From assembly GCF_014863405.1 (NCBI RefSeq), contig NZ_JACZZA010000001.1, forward strand, positions 806,001 to 870,000: a stretch of 64,000 nt of DNA, given 5' to 3'. The notes beneath the pieces are model-generated. The model was not told the DNA's origin. It was given only the letters and a program-made list of their open reading frames with translations, and did no database searches. This DNA comes from Dyella acidiphila (GTDB taxonomy: Bacteria; Pseudomonadota; Gammaproteobacteria; Xanthomonadales; Rhodanobacteraceae). Made by a program: the position numbers and the translations under genes. How positions within the stretch are numbered: position 1 is the stretch's first letter; each line of letters opens with the position of its first letter. Below are positions 35,606-45,368 of the stretch, piece by piece.

Positions 35606-37696
35606 CTATCGCCCTATCGCCTGCACCAATCGCACGCGACGGTTATCCGGTACTTCGTTGTAAGCCAGCACATGCAGGTTCTGAGCCACGTGGCGCGTGA
35701 AGCGCGAGAGCCACGGACGCAGTTGCGGTTGCACCAACATCACGGCCGGTTCGCCGCTGGCCTCCTGCCGCCGCGCGGCCTCGGCCACGCTCTGCTGCAG
35801 GCGGTCGGCGAGCCCCGGCTCTACCGCCGCGCCAGCTGCACCACTGCTTGAGAGGGATCCGAGCAAGATCTGTTCCAACTCCGGAGCGAGCGTCAGCACC
35901 GGGATTTCGGTGCCCAAACCGGCGATTTCCTGCACGATCTGGCGGCCCAGCGCCACGCGTACGGCGGCGGTGAGGGTGCCGGGATCCTGACTCTGGCCGG
36001 CGTGCTCCGCCAAAGACTCGACGATGCTGCGCATGTTGCGTACCGGCACCCGTTCGGCGAGCAGGTTTTGCAGCACTTTCACCACCACGCCCAGCGACAG
36101 GCGCTTGGGCACCAGGTCTTCCACCAGCTTGGGCGCGGTCTGCGCGAGGCGATCCAGCAGCTGCTGTACGTCCTGGTGGCCGAGCAGCTCGTGCGCATGG
36201 TTCTGCAGGATGTGCGACAGGTGCGTGGCGATTACCGTGGCCGGATCGACCACCGTGTAGCCCAGGCCCTGCGCATGGTCGCGCTGGCTGTTCTCGATCC
36301 ACACCGCTTCCAGCCCGAAGGCCGGATCGCGCGTGGCCACGCCCTGCAGGGTGCCGTGCACGCGGCCGGGATTGATGGCCAGGTGGCGCTCGGTATAGAC
36401 CTCGGCCTCGCCCATCGGCACGCCCATCAGCGAGATACGGTAGGTATTGGGGCCCAGGTCCAGGTTGTCGCGGATATGCACCGGCGCCACCAGGAAACCC
36501 AGTTCCTGCGACAGCTTGCGGCGCACCGACTTGATCCGTGCCATCAACTCGCCGCCCTGGTTCTTGTCCACCAGCGGAATCAGGCGATAGCCCACTTCCA
36601 GGCCGATCGGATCGACGCTGGCGACGTCTTCCCAACCCAGTTCCAGTTTTTCTGCCGCGACCGGCGCCGGCAGCGCTTCCGCACTGGCCTTGGCCAGGCG
36701 CTGCTTGGCTTCCTCGTCGCGCTTAATCATCAGGTAGGCCGCGCCGCCGCACACCGCCGCCAGCATCAGGAAGGCGATATTGGGCATGCCGGGCACCAGG
36801 CCCATCACGAACAGCACCACGCCGGCCACCGCCAGTGCGCGCGGCTGCGCGAACACCTGGCCGATCACCTGCTTGCCCATGTCCTGCGACTTGGACACGC
36901 GCGTGACGATCACCGCGGTGGCGATCGACAGCATCAACGAGGGCACCTGCGCCACCAGGCCGTCACCAATGGTCAGCAGGGTGTAGGTACGTGCCGCCTC
37001 GGAGGCCGACAGGCCGTGCTGCAGCATGCCGACGAAGAAGCCGCCGATGATGTTGATAAACAGGATCAGGATGCCGGCGGTGGCGTCGCCGCGCACGAAT
37101 TTCGAGGCGCCGTCCATCGAGCCGTAGAAATCCGCTTCCTCGCGCACTTCCTGGCGGCGCTCGCGCGCCTGTTCCTGGGTGAGCAGGCCGGCGTTGAGGT
37201 CGGCGTCGATCGACATCTGCTTGCCGGGCATCGAATCGAGGGTGAAGCGCGCGGTCACTTCCGACACGCGCGTGGCGCCCTTGGTGATCACCACGAAGTT
37301 GATGATGGTGAGGATGGCGAACACCACCAGGCCGACTGCGAAGTTGCCGCCGATCACGAATTCGCCGAAGGCCTCGATCACCTTGCCCGCCGCGCCCGCG
37401 CCGTCGTGGCCGTGCAGCAGGATCACGCGGCTGGAGGCGATGTTCAGCGCCAGGCGCAGCAAGGTGCCCAGCAGCACCACGGTGGGAAACGCGGCGAATT
37501 CCAGCGGCCGCATCACGTACACCACCGCCAGCAGGATCACCAGCGACAGCGCGATGTTGAAGCTGAAGAGAATATCCAGCACGAACGGCGGCAGCGGCAG
37601 CATCAGCATCGCCAGCATGGCGAGCATCACGATCGGTGCGCCCGCGCCGCGCCGGCCGACCTGCTTGAAACTATCTAGAACGCCTGCGGTGGCCAT
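35606..37696 (-). CDS. flhA: FlhA, flagellar type III export gate component
   Basis: The product has 696 residues. Eight membrane helices in the first 330 residues include the family motif TRVSEVTARFTLDSMPGKQM in the FHIPEP loop, and a large cytoplasmic domain forms the nonameric export ring. ATG 37696 is chosen because AAGGCGAG lies upstream; an earlier in-frame ATG at 37756 would add a non-family extension. The 246-base gap to flhF shows no terminator. Confidence 0.97.
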   Translation of the reverse strand: MATAGVLDSFKQVGRRGAGAPIVMLAMLAMLMLPLPPFVLDILFSFNIALSLVILLAVVYVMRPLEFAAFPTVVLLGTLLRLALNIASSRVILLHGHDGAGAAGKVIEAFGEFVIGGNFAVGLVVFAILTIINFVVITKGATRVSEVTARFTLDSMPGKQMSIDADLNAGLLTQEQARERRQEVREEADFYGSMDGASKFVRGDATAGILILFINIIGGFFVGMLQHGLSASEAARTYTLLTIGDGLVAQVPSLMLSIATAVIVTRVSKSQDMGKQVIGQVFAQPRALAVAGVVLFVMGLVPGMPNIAFLMLAAVCGGAAYLMIKRDEEAKQRLAKASAEALPAPVAAEKLELGWEDVASVDPIGLEVGYRLIPLVDKNQGGELMARIKSVRRKLSQELGFLVAPVHIRDNLDLGPNTYRISLMGVPMGEAEVYTERHLAINPGRVHGTLQGVATRDPAFGLEAVWIENSQRDHAQGLGYTVVDPATVIATHLSHILQNHAHELLGHQDVQQLLDRLAQTAPKLVEDLVPKRLSLGVVVKVLQNLLAERVPVRNMRSIVESLAEHAGQSQDPGTLTAAVRVALGRQIVQEIAGLGTEIPVLTLAPELEQILLGSLSSSGAAGAAVEPGLADRLQQSVAEAARRQEASGEPAVMLVQPQLRPWLSRFTRHVAQNLHVLAYNEVPDNRRVRLVQAIGR

Positions 37697-37786
37697 CAAT
37701 CTCGCCTTGGTTGTTTGCGCCGTTGCTGCTTGCGTCCCGGCTGGCGGGACCTTCACTGCCGCGCGCGTGGCGATGCCCCTTCAGGG

Positions 37787-37816
37787 CCGTCGTTCCCGGC
37801 TTGGCGGGAGCGACGG
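37787..37816. repeat. REP-like hairpin CGTCGTTCCCG/CGGGAGCGACG
   Basis: Single hairpin in the flhB-flhA gap, a diverged copy of the GTCATTCCCGC family; a second degenerate copy lies near 37890-37915. Confidence 0.6.
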
Positions 37817-37967
37817 TTTCAAGGCGAAACGGCCATGGCGCGCGGTTGGCACCTCGCGCGTCGAAAGAACGACAGTGGCCGGTGGCCGACGGAATTCCGT
37901 CTTCGCGGGAGTGACGGGAGTACCTACTGCACTGTTCATGCCAGCGCCCCGTCGCCCGCGCGCACGC

Positions 37968-39107
37968 TTACGAATCGCGGTAGCGACCCTGCAATTCCGG
38001 GTCGATATCCGGCTTGGGCACGCTGGGCGCGGGCCCGCCGTTCTTCACGGCCTGCTTGAGCTGGTAGACGTAGGCCAGGATCTGCGCCACCGCCACATAC
38101 AAGGCCGCCGGAATTTCGTGGCCGAGCTCGGTGGTGGCGTACAGGGCGCGCGCCAGCGGCGGCGCCTCCACCAAGGGAATGCGGTGTGCATCGGCAACCA
38201 GGCGAATCTGCATGGCCAGCACGTCCACGCCCTTGGCCACCACGCGCGGCGCACGCATGCGCTGGTCGTCATAGCGCAAGGCCACGGCGAAGTGGGTGGG
38301 GTTGACCACCACCACGTCGGCCTTGGGCACTTCCTGGATCATGCGGCGACGCGCCAGCTGCTGCTGCATCTGGCGAATGCGACCCTTGAGCTGCGGATTG
38401 CCTTCGGTGTCCTTGTGCTCGTCCTTCACTTCCTGCTTGGACATGCGATGGCGGCGCTCGTAGTCGAAGCGCTGCCAGATCGCATCGATGCCGCCGATCA
38501 CCGCCAGCACCACGGCAAACAACAGCGCGGCATGCGCTACCAGCGACAGCGCCTGCCCCACGCCGGCACCGATCGCCTCGCTGCCGGTGGCGATCACCGC
38601 CGCCTCGTCATGGCGCAGCAGCAATACCAGCGCCACGCCGATAAACAGCACTTTCAGCAACGACTTGGCCAGCTCGATCAGGCCGTTCATGGAAAACAGG
38701 CGGCCGAAACCGGCGATCGGATCGAGCCGCTCGAATTTGGGCGTCAAGGCTTCGGCACTGAAATTGAAGCCGCCGATGGCCACCGAAGAGCCGATCGCGG
38801 CCAGCAAGGTCGCGGCGAAAATCGGCACCAGCAGTGCCAAGACTTCGCCGGAAGCTTCGCTGAGCACACGCGTCATCAGGTGGTCGCTGAACAGCGCTTC
38901 GCGCGAATAGCCCAGGCCCATCGTGTAGATGCGCTGCAGATGCATATAGATGGTGGAGCTGCCGGACAGCAGGATGCTGGCGCCGGCCAGCACCACCATC
39001 GCGCCGGAGAGATCGCGCGAGCGGGGAATTTCGCCTTTTTCGCGGGCTTCCTGGAGGCGTTTTTCTGAGGGTTTTTCGGTGCGGTCTTCGTTTTCGGTGT
39101 CGGCCAT
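37968..39107 (-). CDS. flhB: FlhB, export gate and substrate-specificity switch
   Basis: The product has 379 residues: a charged N-terminus (EDRTEKPSEKRLQEAREKG), four membrane helices, and the cytoplasmic domain with the self-cleaving NPTH site in VVVVNPTHFAVALRY. Its tail resembles the separate 90-residue FlhB-tail protein at 23967. It works with FliK to switch export from hook to filament proteins. Confidence 0.97.
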   Translation of the reverse strand: MADTENEDRTEKPSEKRLQEAREKGEIPRSRDLSGAMVVLAGASILLSGSSTIYMHLQRIYTMGLGYSREALFSDHLMTRVLSEASGEVLALLVPIFAATLLAAIGSSVAIGGFNFSAEALTPKFERLDPIAGFGRLFSMNGLIELAKSLLKVLFIGVALVLLLRHDEAAVIATGSEAIGAGVGQALSLVAHAALLFAVVLAVIGGIDAIWQRFDYERRHRMSKQEVKDEHKDTEGNPQLKGRIRQMQQQLARRRMIQEVPKADVVVVNPTHFAVALRYDDQRMRAPRVVAKGVDVLAMQIRLVADAHRIPLVEAPPLARALYATTELGHEIPAALYVAVAQILAYVYQLKQAVKNGGPAPSVPKPDIDPELQGRYRDS

Positions 39108-39130
39108 GGCCTACCCCCTCTCTCAGATGC

Positions 39131-39171
39131 GCTCCCTCCCCTGCGTGCAGCAGGGGAGGGTTGGGGTGGGG
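39131..39171. repeat. dispersed CCCTCCCCTGC palindrome
   Basis: CTCCCTCCCCTGC, spacer, GCAGGGGAGGG then TTGGGGTGGGG, in the fliR-flhB gap. Confidence 0.75.
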
Positions 39172-39291
39172 TGAAGTTCTCCACCGTGCATGGGGACTTC
39201 ATCCCCTCCCAACTTCCCCCTGCGCGACACGAAGTTAGTCCCCGTGGGACACGCAGGAGGAGGAGCAAAGCGGGCGGTGCCGCGGCACATA

Positions 39292-40059
39292 TCAAAACCC
39301 CGCCAGATGCTGCATCAGGCTCCAACCCGCCGCCTGCAGCGACGAATAGGCGCCGGCGATTCCGCGCATGGCAAGCCACAGCGCGATAAAGCCCATGCAG
39401 ATGCTGATCGGAAAGCCCACCGCAAACAGATTCATCGACGGCGACGCACGGCTGGTGGCGGCAAAGCCGATATTCACCAGCAGCAAGGCTGTCATCGCCG
39501 GCAGCGCCACGCGCAAGGCGCCGGCAAACAGATCGCGGCCGGCCATTGCCACGGCCCACAAGGATTTCTGATCCAGCCCGACCGCACCGGGCGGCAGGCT
39601 GTGAAAACTGTCGGCCAGCAGCGAGATCACCTGCAAATGGCCATCCATCGCCAGGAACAGCAGACTCACCAGCACCAGGTAGTACTGGCCCAGCACCGGC
39701 GAAGTGGCATTGCTGGTCGGACTGACCATTTCCGCAAAGCCCAGCCCCATGCTCTGCCCGATCAGCACGCCGCCGTAAGACATCGCCTGGAACACCAGTT
39801 GCAGCACAAAGCCGATGCTGGCGCCGATCAGGATCTGCGACACCATGGTGGCCGCGCCGGTAGCGCTGAACAGATCCAGCTGGGTCGGCGCCAGCGGCGC
39901 CAACACCATGGTCAGCACCAGCATCAGCGCCACGCGGATCCGCGCCGGCATCACCGTGGCGCTGAAAATCGGCGCCACCATGCAGAAGCCGCCCACCCGG
40001 CCAAGCGCCCACAACATGCCGGACAGCCAGTAAATCAGCGCCGACATCTCGATCGTCAT
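39292..40059 (-). CDS. fliR: FliR, flagellar export gate protein
   Basis: The product has 255 residues with about six membrane helices and FliR motifs ALGRVGGFCMVAPIFSATVM, VPAR-like MPARIRVAL and GFVLQLVFQAMSYGGVLIGQ. It joins FliP and FliQ in the export gate. The start overlaps the fliQ stop by four bases. Confidence 0.96.
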   Translation of the reverse strand: MTIEMSALIYWLSGMLWALGRVGGFCMVAPIFSATVMPARIRVALMLVLTMVLAPLAPTQLDLFSATGAATMVSQILIGASIGFVLQLVFQAMSYGGVLIGQSMGLGFAEMVSPTSNATSPVLGQYYLVLVSLLFLAMDGHLQVISLLADSFHSLPPGAVGLDQKSLWAVAMAGRDLFAGALRVALPAMTALLLVNIGFAATSRASPSMNLFAVGFPISICMGFIALWLAMRGIAGAYSSLQAAGWSLMQHLAGF

Positions 40060-40325
40060 TTAATCGCCCCGGGCAGGCCGACAATGATGTCGTGCGTAAA
40101 TTGCACCAGCGTATGCAGCATCCACGGCCCCAGCAGCAGGCCCACGGCCGCCATCGCCAGCAGCTTGGGAATGAAGCTGAGCGTCATTTCGTGAATCTGC
40201 GTGGCCGCCTGGATGACGCCGACCAACAGGCCGACCAGCAGCGCGGTCAGCAGCAGCGGGGCGGCGACCAGCATTGCCACGTAGAGCGCGTGCTGGCCGA
40301 AGTTGATGACCCATTCGGGCGTCAT
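40056..40325 (-). CDS. fliQ: FliQ, flagellar export gate protein
   Basis: The product has 89 residues, the usual FliQ length, with two membrane helices and motifs LLVGLLVGVIQAATQIHE and TLSFIPKLLA. ATG 40325 matches the family start (MTPEWVINFGQHAL). Confidence 0.96.
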   Translation of the reverse strand: MTPEWVINFGQHALYVAMLVAAPLLLTALLVGLLVGVIQAATQIHEMTLSFIPKLLAMAAVGLLLGPWMLHTLVQFTHDIIVGLPGAIK

Positions 40326-40363
40326 GTGTAGCACCCCGCAGCGTGACAACTATTCGTTTTTGC

Positions 40364-40445
40364 CGTCACGTCCGCGAATGCCGAAGTCCATGTTGACGTG
40401 GCGGCAAAGTCAACATGGATCCCCGCTTTCGCGGGAATGACGTCG
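40364..40445. repeat. REP-like inverted pair between fliQ and fliP
   Basis: GTCCATGTTGACG and CAACATGGATCC arms enclose a GCGGCAAAG loop; the outer GTCACGTCCGCG and CGCGGGAATGACGTC resemble the GTCATTCCCGC family. Confidence 0.7.
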
Positions 40446-40461
40446 GCACGAATGGAGTGAC

Positions 40462-41277
40462 TCATGTGTAGAAACTTCCCGCCAGCGTACCAACAAGCAG
40501 CGACCACCCATCCACCATCACAAACAACATGATCTTGAACGGCAGCGAGATGATCGACGGCGACACCATCGCCATGCCCATCGACATCAGCACGCTGGCC
40601 ACCACCACGTCGATCACCAGGAACGGAATGAACAGCAGAAAGCCCATCTGGAACGCGGTCTTCAGTTCGCTGGTGATGAAGGCCGGCATGGCCACGCGGA
40701 ACGGCACGTCGTCCTTGCTGGCGTAGGGCTGTTCTTTCGCCAGATGGGTGAACAGCTGCAGGTCCGCATCGCGCGTCTGGTCCAGCATGAAGTGCTTGAA
40801 CGGCGCCGCGGCGGCGGGAATCGCCTGCTCCGCGCTGATTTGATGATCCATGTACGGCTTCACGCCATCGTCGTAGGCGCGATTCAGCACCGGCGACATC
40901 ACAAACAAAGTGAGGAACAGCGCCAGCCCCAACAGCACCTGGTTGGGCGGCGTGGACTGCGTGGCCAGCGCCTGGCGCAGGAAACTCAGCACGATGATGA
41001 TGCGGGTGAACGAGGTCATCATCAGCAGCACGGCCGGCAGCAAGGTCAGCACCGTCATCAGGGCGACGACTTGCAGCGACAGGCTCCAGTTCTGGCCGGC
41101 GCCGGCGTTTTGCACGGTCAACACGGGGATGCCGGCGGATGATGTGATGGGGGCAATGGGGGCGATCGGCGTGACTGCTGCCGAAGTTGTCGCCACGGTG
41201 GCAGTCGCCGCATGCGCAAAGGGCGTAAACGCCAGCAGCAGCGCAAGAACGATCAAAGTGAATAGCCTGTTGTACAT
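40462..41277 (-). CDS. fliP: FliP, flagellar export gate protein
   Basis: The product has 271 residues. A cleavable signal peptide ([19 protein letters not shown]) is followed by an Ala/Thr/Pro-rich insert and the core [40 protein letters not shown] and [19 protein letters not shown]. It nucleates the export gate. Confidence 0.97.
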   Translation of the reverse strand: MYNRLFTLIVLALLLAFTPFAHAATATVATTSAAVTPIAPIAPITSSAGIPVLTVQNAGAGQNWSLSLQVVALMTVLTLLPAVLLMMTSFTRIIIVLSFLRQALATQSTPPNQVLLGLALFLTLFVMSPVLNRAYDDGVKPYMDHQISAEQAIPAAAAPFKHFMLDQTRDADLQLFTHLAKEQPYASKDDVPFRVAMPAFITSELKTAFQMGFLLFIPFLVIDVVVASVLMSMGMAMVSPSIISLPFKIMLFVMVDGWSLLVGTLAGSFYT

Positions 41278-41301
41278 GCGACTCGAATCTAGCGGTGATT
41301 T

Positions 41302-41412
41302 GCCCCCTCCCCTACGTGTAGTAGGGGAGGGTTGGGGTGGGGTGAAGCTGCTGGAGCTTGCGGCAAGCTCGTGCAACCCCACCCCGGCCCTCCCCTGCGC
41401 GCAGGGGAGGGA
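41302..41412. repeat. inverted pair of CCCTCCCC palindromes
   Basis: CCCCTACGTGTAGTAGGGG and CCCCTGCGCGCAGGGG hairpins face each other with AGCTTGCGGCAAGCT between them; a near copy of this whole arrangement is at 57973-58083. Confidence 0.88.
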
Positions 41413-41426
41413 GTTATGTATCGCGC

Positions 41427-41813
41427 TCACGATTTACGCCCCAGCCGGCTGAGCAATTCTGCAAACGGGGGCACCACGGCAGGCGCCTGCACTTCCTCGA
41501 CCGGCACGCTGCCTTCGTACACATGCAGCGCGCGCACGCCACCGGCACCTACGCCGACCAGCAGCCGCTTGCCGTCCGCTTCGATCAGCAGCACCCGTTC
41601 GCGCGCACTGATCGACAGGCTTTCCACGCAGCGCAGACGACGCCCGCCTAGCACCTGGCGGGACTGCAACCGCCGCGTCAGCCAGCCAGCGGCAAAGATC
41701 AGTGCGACGATGGCGCCCAGGCTCAGCACCACGCGCAGCAGTTCGCCGGTGACATTGATGTCGGGCATGGCCGCGGCCGGCGCATGCGCCGCGATCGAAG
41801 ACAACAGGCTCAT
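41427..41813 (-). CDS. fliO: FliO, flagellar export gate assembly protein
   Basis: The product has 128 residues: one membrane segment ([19 protein letters not shown]) followed by the basic cytoplasmic domain with [20 protein letters not shown] and [16 protein letters not shown], typical of FliO. It overlaps the fliN stop by four bases. Confidence 0.93.
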   Translation of the reverse strand: MSLLSSIAAHAPAAAMPDINVTGELLRVVLSLGAIVALIFAAGWLTRRLQSRQVLGGRRLRCVESLSISARERVLLIEADGKRLLVGVGAGGVRALHVYEGSVPVEEVQAPAVVPPFAELLSRLGRKS

Positions 41814-42157
41814 CTCAGTTTCCGCACGCGCTCGGCCGGGCTGATCACGTCGGTGAGGCGGATACCGAATTTCTCGTTGATCACCACCACTTCGCCATGG
41901 GCGACGAGGGTGCCGTTGACGAACACGTCCAGCGGTTCGCCGGCCGCACGATCCAATTCCACTACCGAGCCCTGGTTGAGCTGCAGCAGGTTGCGGATGC
42001 TGATGCGGGTGCGGCCCACTTCCATCGCCAGCGTTACCGGCACATCCAGGATCATGTCCAGGCTGACGTCGGCGGCTTCGCCGTTGCCTTCCTTCAGGGC
42101 GTCGAATTCCATACGTTGTTCGCCGACTTTGTTTGCAGTATCGAAAGGGGTATTCAT
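41810..42157 (-). CDS. fliN: FliN, flagellar switch/C-ring protein
   Basis: The product has 115 residues with the SpoA/surface-presentation domain: LDVPVTLAMEVGRTRISIRN, LLQLNQGSVVELDRAAGEPL, VFVNGTLVAHGEVVVINEKF. It builds the base of the C ring. The start overlaps the fliM stop by four bases. Confidence 0.96.
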   Translation of the reverse strand: MNTPFDTANKVGEQRMEFDALKEGNGEAADVSLDMILDVPVTLAMEVGRTRISIRNLLQLNQGSVVELDRAAGEPLDVFVNGTLVAHGEVVVINEKFGIRLTDVISPAERVRKLR

Positions 42158-43170
42158 GAGATTTTTTCTTGCGCGAATTCGAGGGAAGGAAGCGGTGCGC
42201 GACGGCCCGCCGCAGTCTTGTAGCGCACGGCGTAGCGGCCGTTGGTCTGGCCGTAGTGGCCGCGGAAAATCGGTACGTCTTCGGCAAACACGGTGGTGAT
42301 GTCGGGCAGGCTGATCGGGATCACATCGCCCACCCGCAGACCCAGGAACTCGCCGATGTTGATCTGCGTTTCCAGCAGCAGCGAGCTCAGTTCCACTTCG
42401 GCATCCAGCACTTCGTCGTGCAGGCAGTGGATCCAGCGTTCGTCGCGCTCGCCCATGCGATCGCTCTGCACGCCGGCATCGAGCATCACGCGGATCGGCT
42501 CGACCATCGAGTACGGCAGGGTGAGATGGATTTCACCACCGCCGCCGTCCAGCTCCACATGGAAGCGCGAGACCACCACCGTTTCGGTCGGCGACACGAT
42601 GTTGGCGAACTGCGGATTGATTTCCGAATTGAGGAACTCGAACTGCACCGGCATCACCGGCGCCCAGGCCTCCGTCATCGAGGCAAACACCTCGGCCAGC
42701 AGGATCTGGATCACCCGGTTTTCGGTCGGCGTGAAATCGCGGCCTTCGATGCGCGCGTGATAGCGCCCGTCGCCGCCGAAGAAATTGTCGATCACGGTGA
42801 ATACCAGGCGCGGCTCCATCACCGCCAGCGCGGTGCCGCGCAGCGGCTTGACCTTGATCAGGTTGAGATTGCTCGGTACGGCCAGACCGTGCACGTATTC
42901 GCTGAACTTCACCATCTTCACGCCCAGCACCGACACTTCGCAGGTCTTGCGCAGCACGCCGAACAGGGCGGTACGCAGGAAGCGCGCAAAGCGGTCGTTG
43001 ATCATTTCCAGCGTGGGCAGGCGGCCGCGCACAATGCGGTCCTGCTGGGTGAAATCGAAATCCATCACCGTGCCGGGCGGCGGCGGCAAATCGCTTTCGG
43101 TTTCGATCTTGCCGTCGTCGACGCCGTTGAGCAGCGCGTCGATTTCTTCCTGGGAAAGCAAGTCGCTCAT
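42154..43170 (-). CDS. fliM: FliM, flagellar switch protein and CheY receptor
   Basis: The product has 338 residues. The N-terminal LLSQEEIDALL is the CheY-phosphate binding peptide. The middle domain (NDRFARFLRTALFGVLRKTC) and the C-terminal SpoA domain follow. GAGGCGGTC lies upstream of ATG 43170. Confidence 0.97.
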   Translation of the reverse strand: MSDLLSQEEIDALLNGVDDGKIETESDLPPPPGTVMDFDFTQQDRIVRGRLPTLEMINDRFARFLRTALFGVLRKTCEVSVLGVKMVKFSEYVHGLAVPSNLNLIKVKPLRGTALAVMEPRLVFTVIDNFFGGDGRYHARIEGRDFTPTENRVIQILLAEVFASMTEAWAPVMPVQFEFLNSEINPQFANIVSPTETVVVSRFHVELDGGGGEIHLTLPYSMVEPIRVMLDAGVQSDRMGERDERWIHCLHDEVLDAEVELSSLLLETQINIGEFLGLRVGDVIPISLPDITTVFAEDVPIFRGHYGQTNGRYAVRYKTAAGRRAPLPSLEFAQEKIS

Positions 43171-43177
43171 GACCGCC

Positions 43178-43675
43178 TCACTGCATCACGAAGCTGGTGA
43201 AATACAGCGCGTCGACATCCGGCTTGCCGGTCTTGTCGGCCACGATCTTGCGCACCGCGTCCAGCGCCTCGGTCTGCAGCTTCTTCTTGCCGTTGAGGTC
43301 GCTGAGGCCGGTATAGGTCTGGCTGCTGAACAGCATCACCAGCGCATTGCGAATCACCGGATCGCTGTCCTTCATCGCCTGCACGGCGTTCGGGTCGTGC
43401 GTCATCACGGTCACGCCCACCTGCAGGTAGCGGGTGGAATCCTGGTCCTGGAAATTCACCACGAAGGCCGGATCCAGCGGCAGGTACAACTCCGGGGTCT
43501 TGGGCGCCTGCGCAGCCGTCGTCTCGGCCCCGGCCTTGGCCGTGCGCGATTGCAGCAGCAGGTAACCCACCACGCCCAGCAACACCAGCACCGCAAGGCC
43601 CATGGCCATCATCAAGCCCTTGCCGCCTTTCTTGGCGACAGGTGCTGCTTCCTGTTCATTCTCGATGCTAGCCAC
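43178..43675 (-). CDS. fliL: FliL, stator-associated membrane protein
   Basis: The product has about 165 residues: a cytoplasmic N-terminus, one membrane helix (GLMMAMGLAVLVLLGVVGYL) and a periplasmic domain with LPLDPAFVVNF and YLQVGVTVMTHDP. GTG 43675 is preferred because GGAG lies eight bases upstream; an ATG six codons earlier (43693) is preceded only by pyrimidines. A sigma-54 promoter lies about 70 bases upstream. Confidence 0.94.
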   Translation of the reverse strand: MASIENEQEAAPVAKKGGKGLMMAMGLAVLVLLGVVGYLLLQSRTAKAGAETTAAQAPKTPELYLPLDPAFVVNFQDQDSTRYLQVGVTVMTHDPNAVQAMKDSDPVIRNALVMLFSSQTYTGLSDLNGKKKLQTEALDAVRKIVADKTGKPDVDALYFTSFVMQ

Positions 43676-43693
43676 AACCTCAACTCCTGCCAT

Positions 43694-44043
43694 AGGGGGA
43701 ATGCCTGGCCCTTATCGGGCAGGCCTGATCTACAGGAGTTTTAGCAAGCGGCGTGCCATGCACGGGAAGCGCGGTGTGGTGCGGTTTCGGGGTGCCGGGG
43801 TGCTGAGCGACGGCGTTTTATTGACGCGTGACGTGCAGCTGGCGCGGGGTTGGCGTGGCAATTCTGGCGGGGTCGACAGCGCGCCTGGCGAAGGCTTCGG
43901 TTTTTGCGCGAACGTTCAAACGCAGCGTGACGTCACGGCAAGTTGACGCTTATCGGGAATGGCGACGTGTTGGGCCGCTGGCTGGCGAAGCGCCAGCTAC
44001 GAATGAAAGCCGCATCAACCCGCTACGGTGCTATCCGCATCGC
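43694..44043. other. regulatory gap upstream of fliL
   Basis: This gap of 350 bases between fliK and fliL contains a sigma-54 promoter at 43743-43758. Beyond that, no gene or terminator was recognised. Confidence 0.6.
43743..43758 (-). promoter_or_regulatory. sigma-54 promoter of the fliL operon
   Basis: The minus strand reads TGGCAC-GCCGC-TTGCT, a perfect match to the -24/-12 consensus. It splits the long fli run so that fliL and the downstream genes can be started separately by FleQ. Confidence 0.92.
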
Positions 44044-45330
44044 TCAGGCGAAAGCGTCAACCAAGCCGATCGCCACTTTCTTCAGCACTTCGCCCGTCGA
44101 CGTTTCGGCGGTGCTGTTGTCGGCACTGCCGCCGCCCTGCGAACCCGACGATGACTGCTGCTGCCCGGCGAACTGCTGCTGGCCGGCATGCTGTCCCACC
44201 GAGGTATGGCCGAGCGACAGGCCCTGCCCGCCCAGCATCTGGTGCAGTTGGTCCAGGCTCTGCTGCACCGCCTGCACGGTGGCCGGATGCTGCGCCATGA
44301 AGGACACGTCGACGCGTCCGTGTTCCACATTCACCTTCACATCGAGCGGCCCCAGATCTTGCGGATTGAGGCGGATCTGCGCCTGCTTGAGGTCCTGTCC
44401 GCTCAACCAGGTGACCTGCTGGCCCAGTTCCTTGGCGAAGCCGGACGAACCGACCGGCGTGTTGACCCCCAGCGCATGTGTGCTGGTGGCGTTGGCCGCG
44501 GTGGGTGTGGCGACAGCGGTGGCGTCGATCACGCCGCGCAGGGCACTGAGATCGGGGGTGCTGTCCGACGCATTGGTTGCGATCGGCTGCGCCGCGGCGG
44601 CACCCGCCGCGACATGACTGGCCGCGGACAACGTGCTGGCCAGCGCCTGCGTGGCGTCGTCGGTAGCGGGCGTGGATGCGGTGTTGCCGCTGGCCGCGCC
44701 GACGCTGTCATCGTCGCCGGCATCGGTATCGTCATCATCCGCCTTGGCGGCGGCTTTCTGCATGGCCAGCGTGGGCGCATTGGCATTGCCGCTGCCGTTG
44801 GCCTGCAGCGCCGTTACGCCGTTGGCGGCCGTGCCGTTGTCGGTAGCTGCGGCGCTGCCCATGGCTTGCGGCACCACCGGCGGCGCCACCATGGCCACCG
44901 CGTGCTGCGCGGAAGGCGGCGGCGGCGCGGTGGTTTGCGGCGGCGCTTTGTCGCCGGGAGTCTTGCTGGCGGCGGCCTTGCCGCTGTCGCCATCGCCGGT
45001 GGCCTGGTCGATCAGGTTCAGCACCGTGCTGGCCAGTGCGCCGAGGCTGGTCGGAATAACGCTGTTGTCGCTGTCGCCGTCGTCCGGCTGACTGCTGTTG
45101 CTGCTGGATGCTTTGGCGGAGGCGCTATCTGCTGCGCTGCTGCCCTGCTGCTGCGAGGCCTGGCTGGACGAGGACTGCTGCGCATCGCCGGACTGCTGCT
45201 GGGCATTCTGCAAATGCGTGTTGAACGCCTGGTCGTTGTCCTGGCTGCTGGGCGACGGCGCAGGCGAGGCATGCCGGATGGCGGGCGCGGGACTTGCCAC
45301 GGGAACGGCGGGTAAGGGACTGGCGCTCAT
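44044..45330 (-). CDS. fliK: FliK, flagellar hook-length control protein
   Basis: The product has 428 residues. The first 320 are a disordered Ala/Ser/Gln/Asp-rich ruler region. The C-terminal Flg_hook domain has IRLNPQDLGPLDVKVNVEHG and VDVSFMAQHPATVQAVQQSL. It measures the hook and signals FlhB to switch substrates. ATG 45330 gives the family-like start MSASPLPAVP. Its last 60 residues are Gln/Ser/Gly-rich. Confidence 0.93.
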   Translation of the reverse strand: MSASPLPAVPVASPAPAIRHASPAPSPSSQDNDQAFNTHLQNAQQQSGDAQQSSSSQASQQQGSSAADSASAKASSSNSSQPDDGDSDNSVIPTSLGALASTVLNLIDQATGDGDSGKAAASKTPGDKAPPQTTAPPPPSAQHAVAMVAPPVVPQAMGSAAATDNGTAANGVTALQANGSGNANAPTLAMQKAAAKADDDDTDAGDDDSVGAASGNTASTPATDDATQALASTLSAASHVAAGAAAAQPIATNASDSTPDLSALRGVIDATAVATPTAANATSTHALGVNTPVGSSGFAKELGQQVTWLSGQDLKQAQIRLNPQDLGPLDVKVNVEHGRVDVSFMAQHPATVQAVQQSLDQLHQMLGGQGLSLGHTSVGQHAGQQQFAGQQQSSSGSQGGGSADNSTAETSTGEVLKKVAIGLVDAFA

Positions 45331-45368
45331 GCCTGGACACTCATGCAAACAAAAACTCCCACTCGTGC

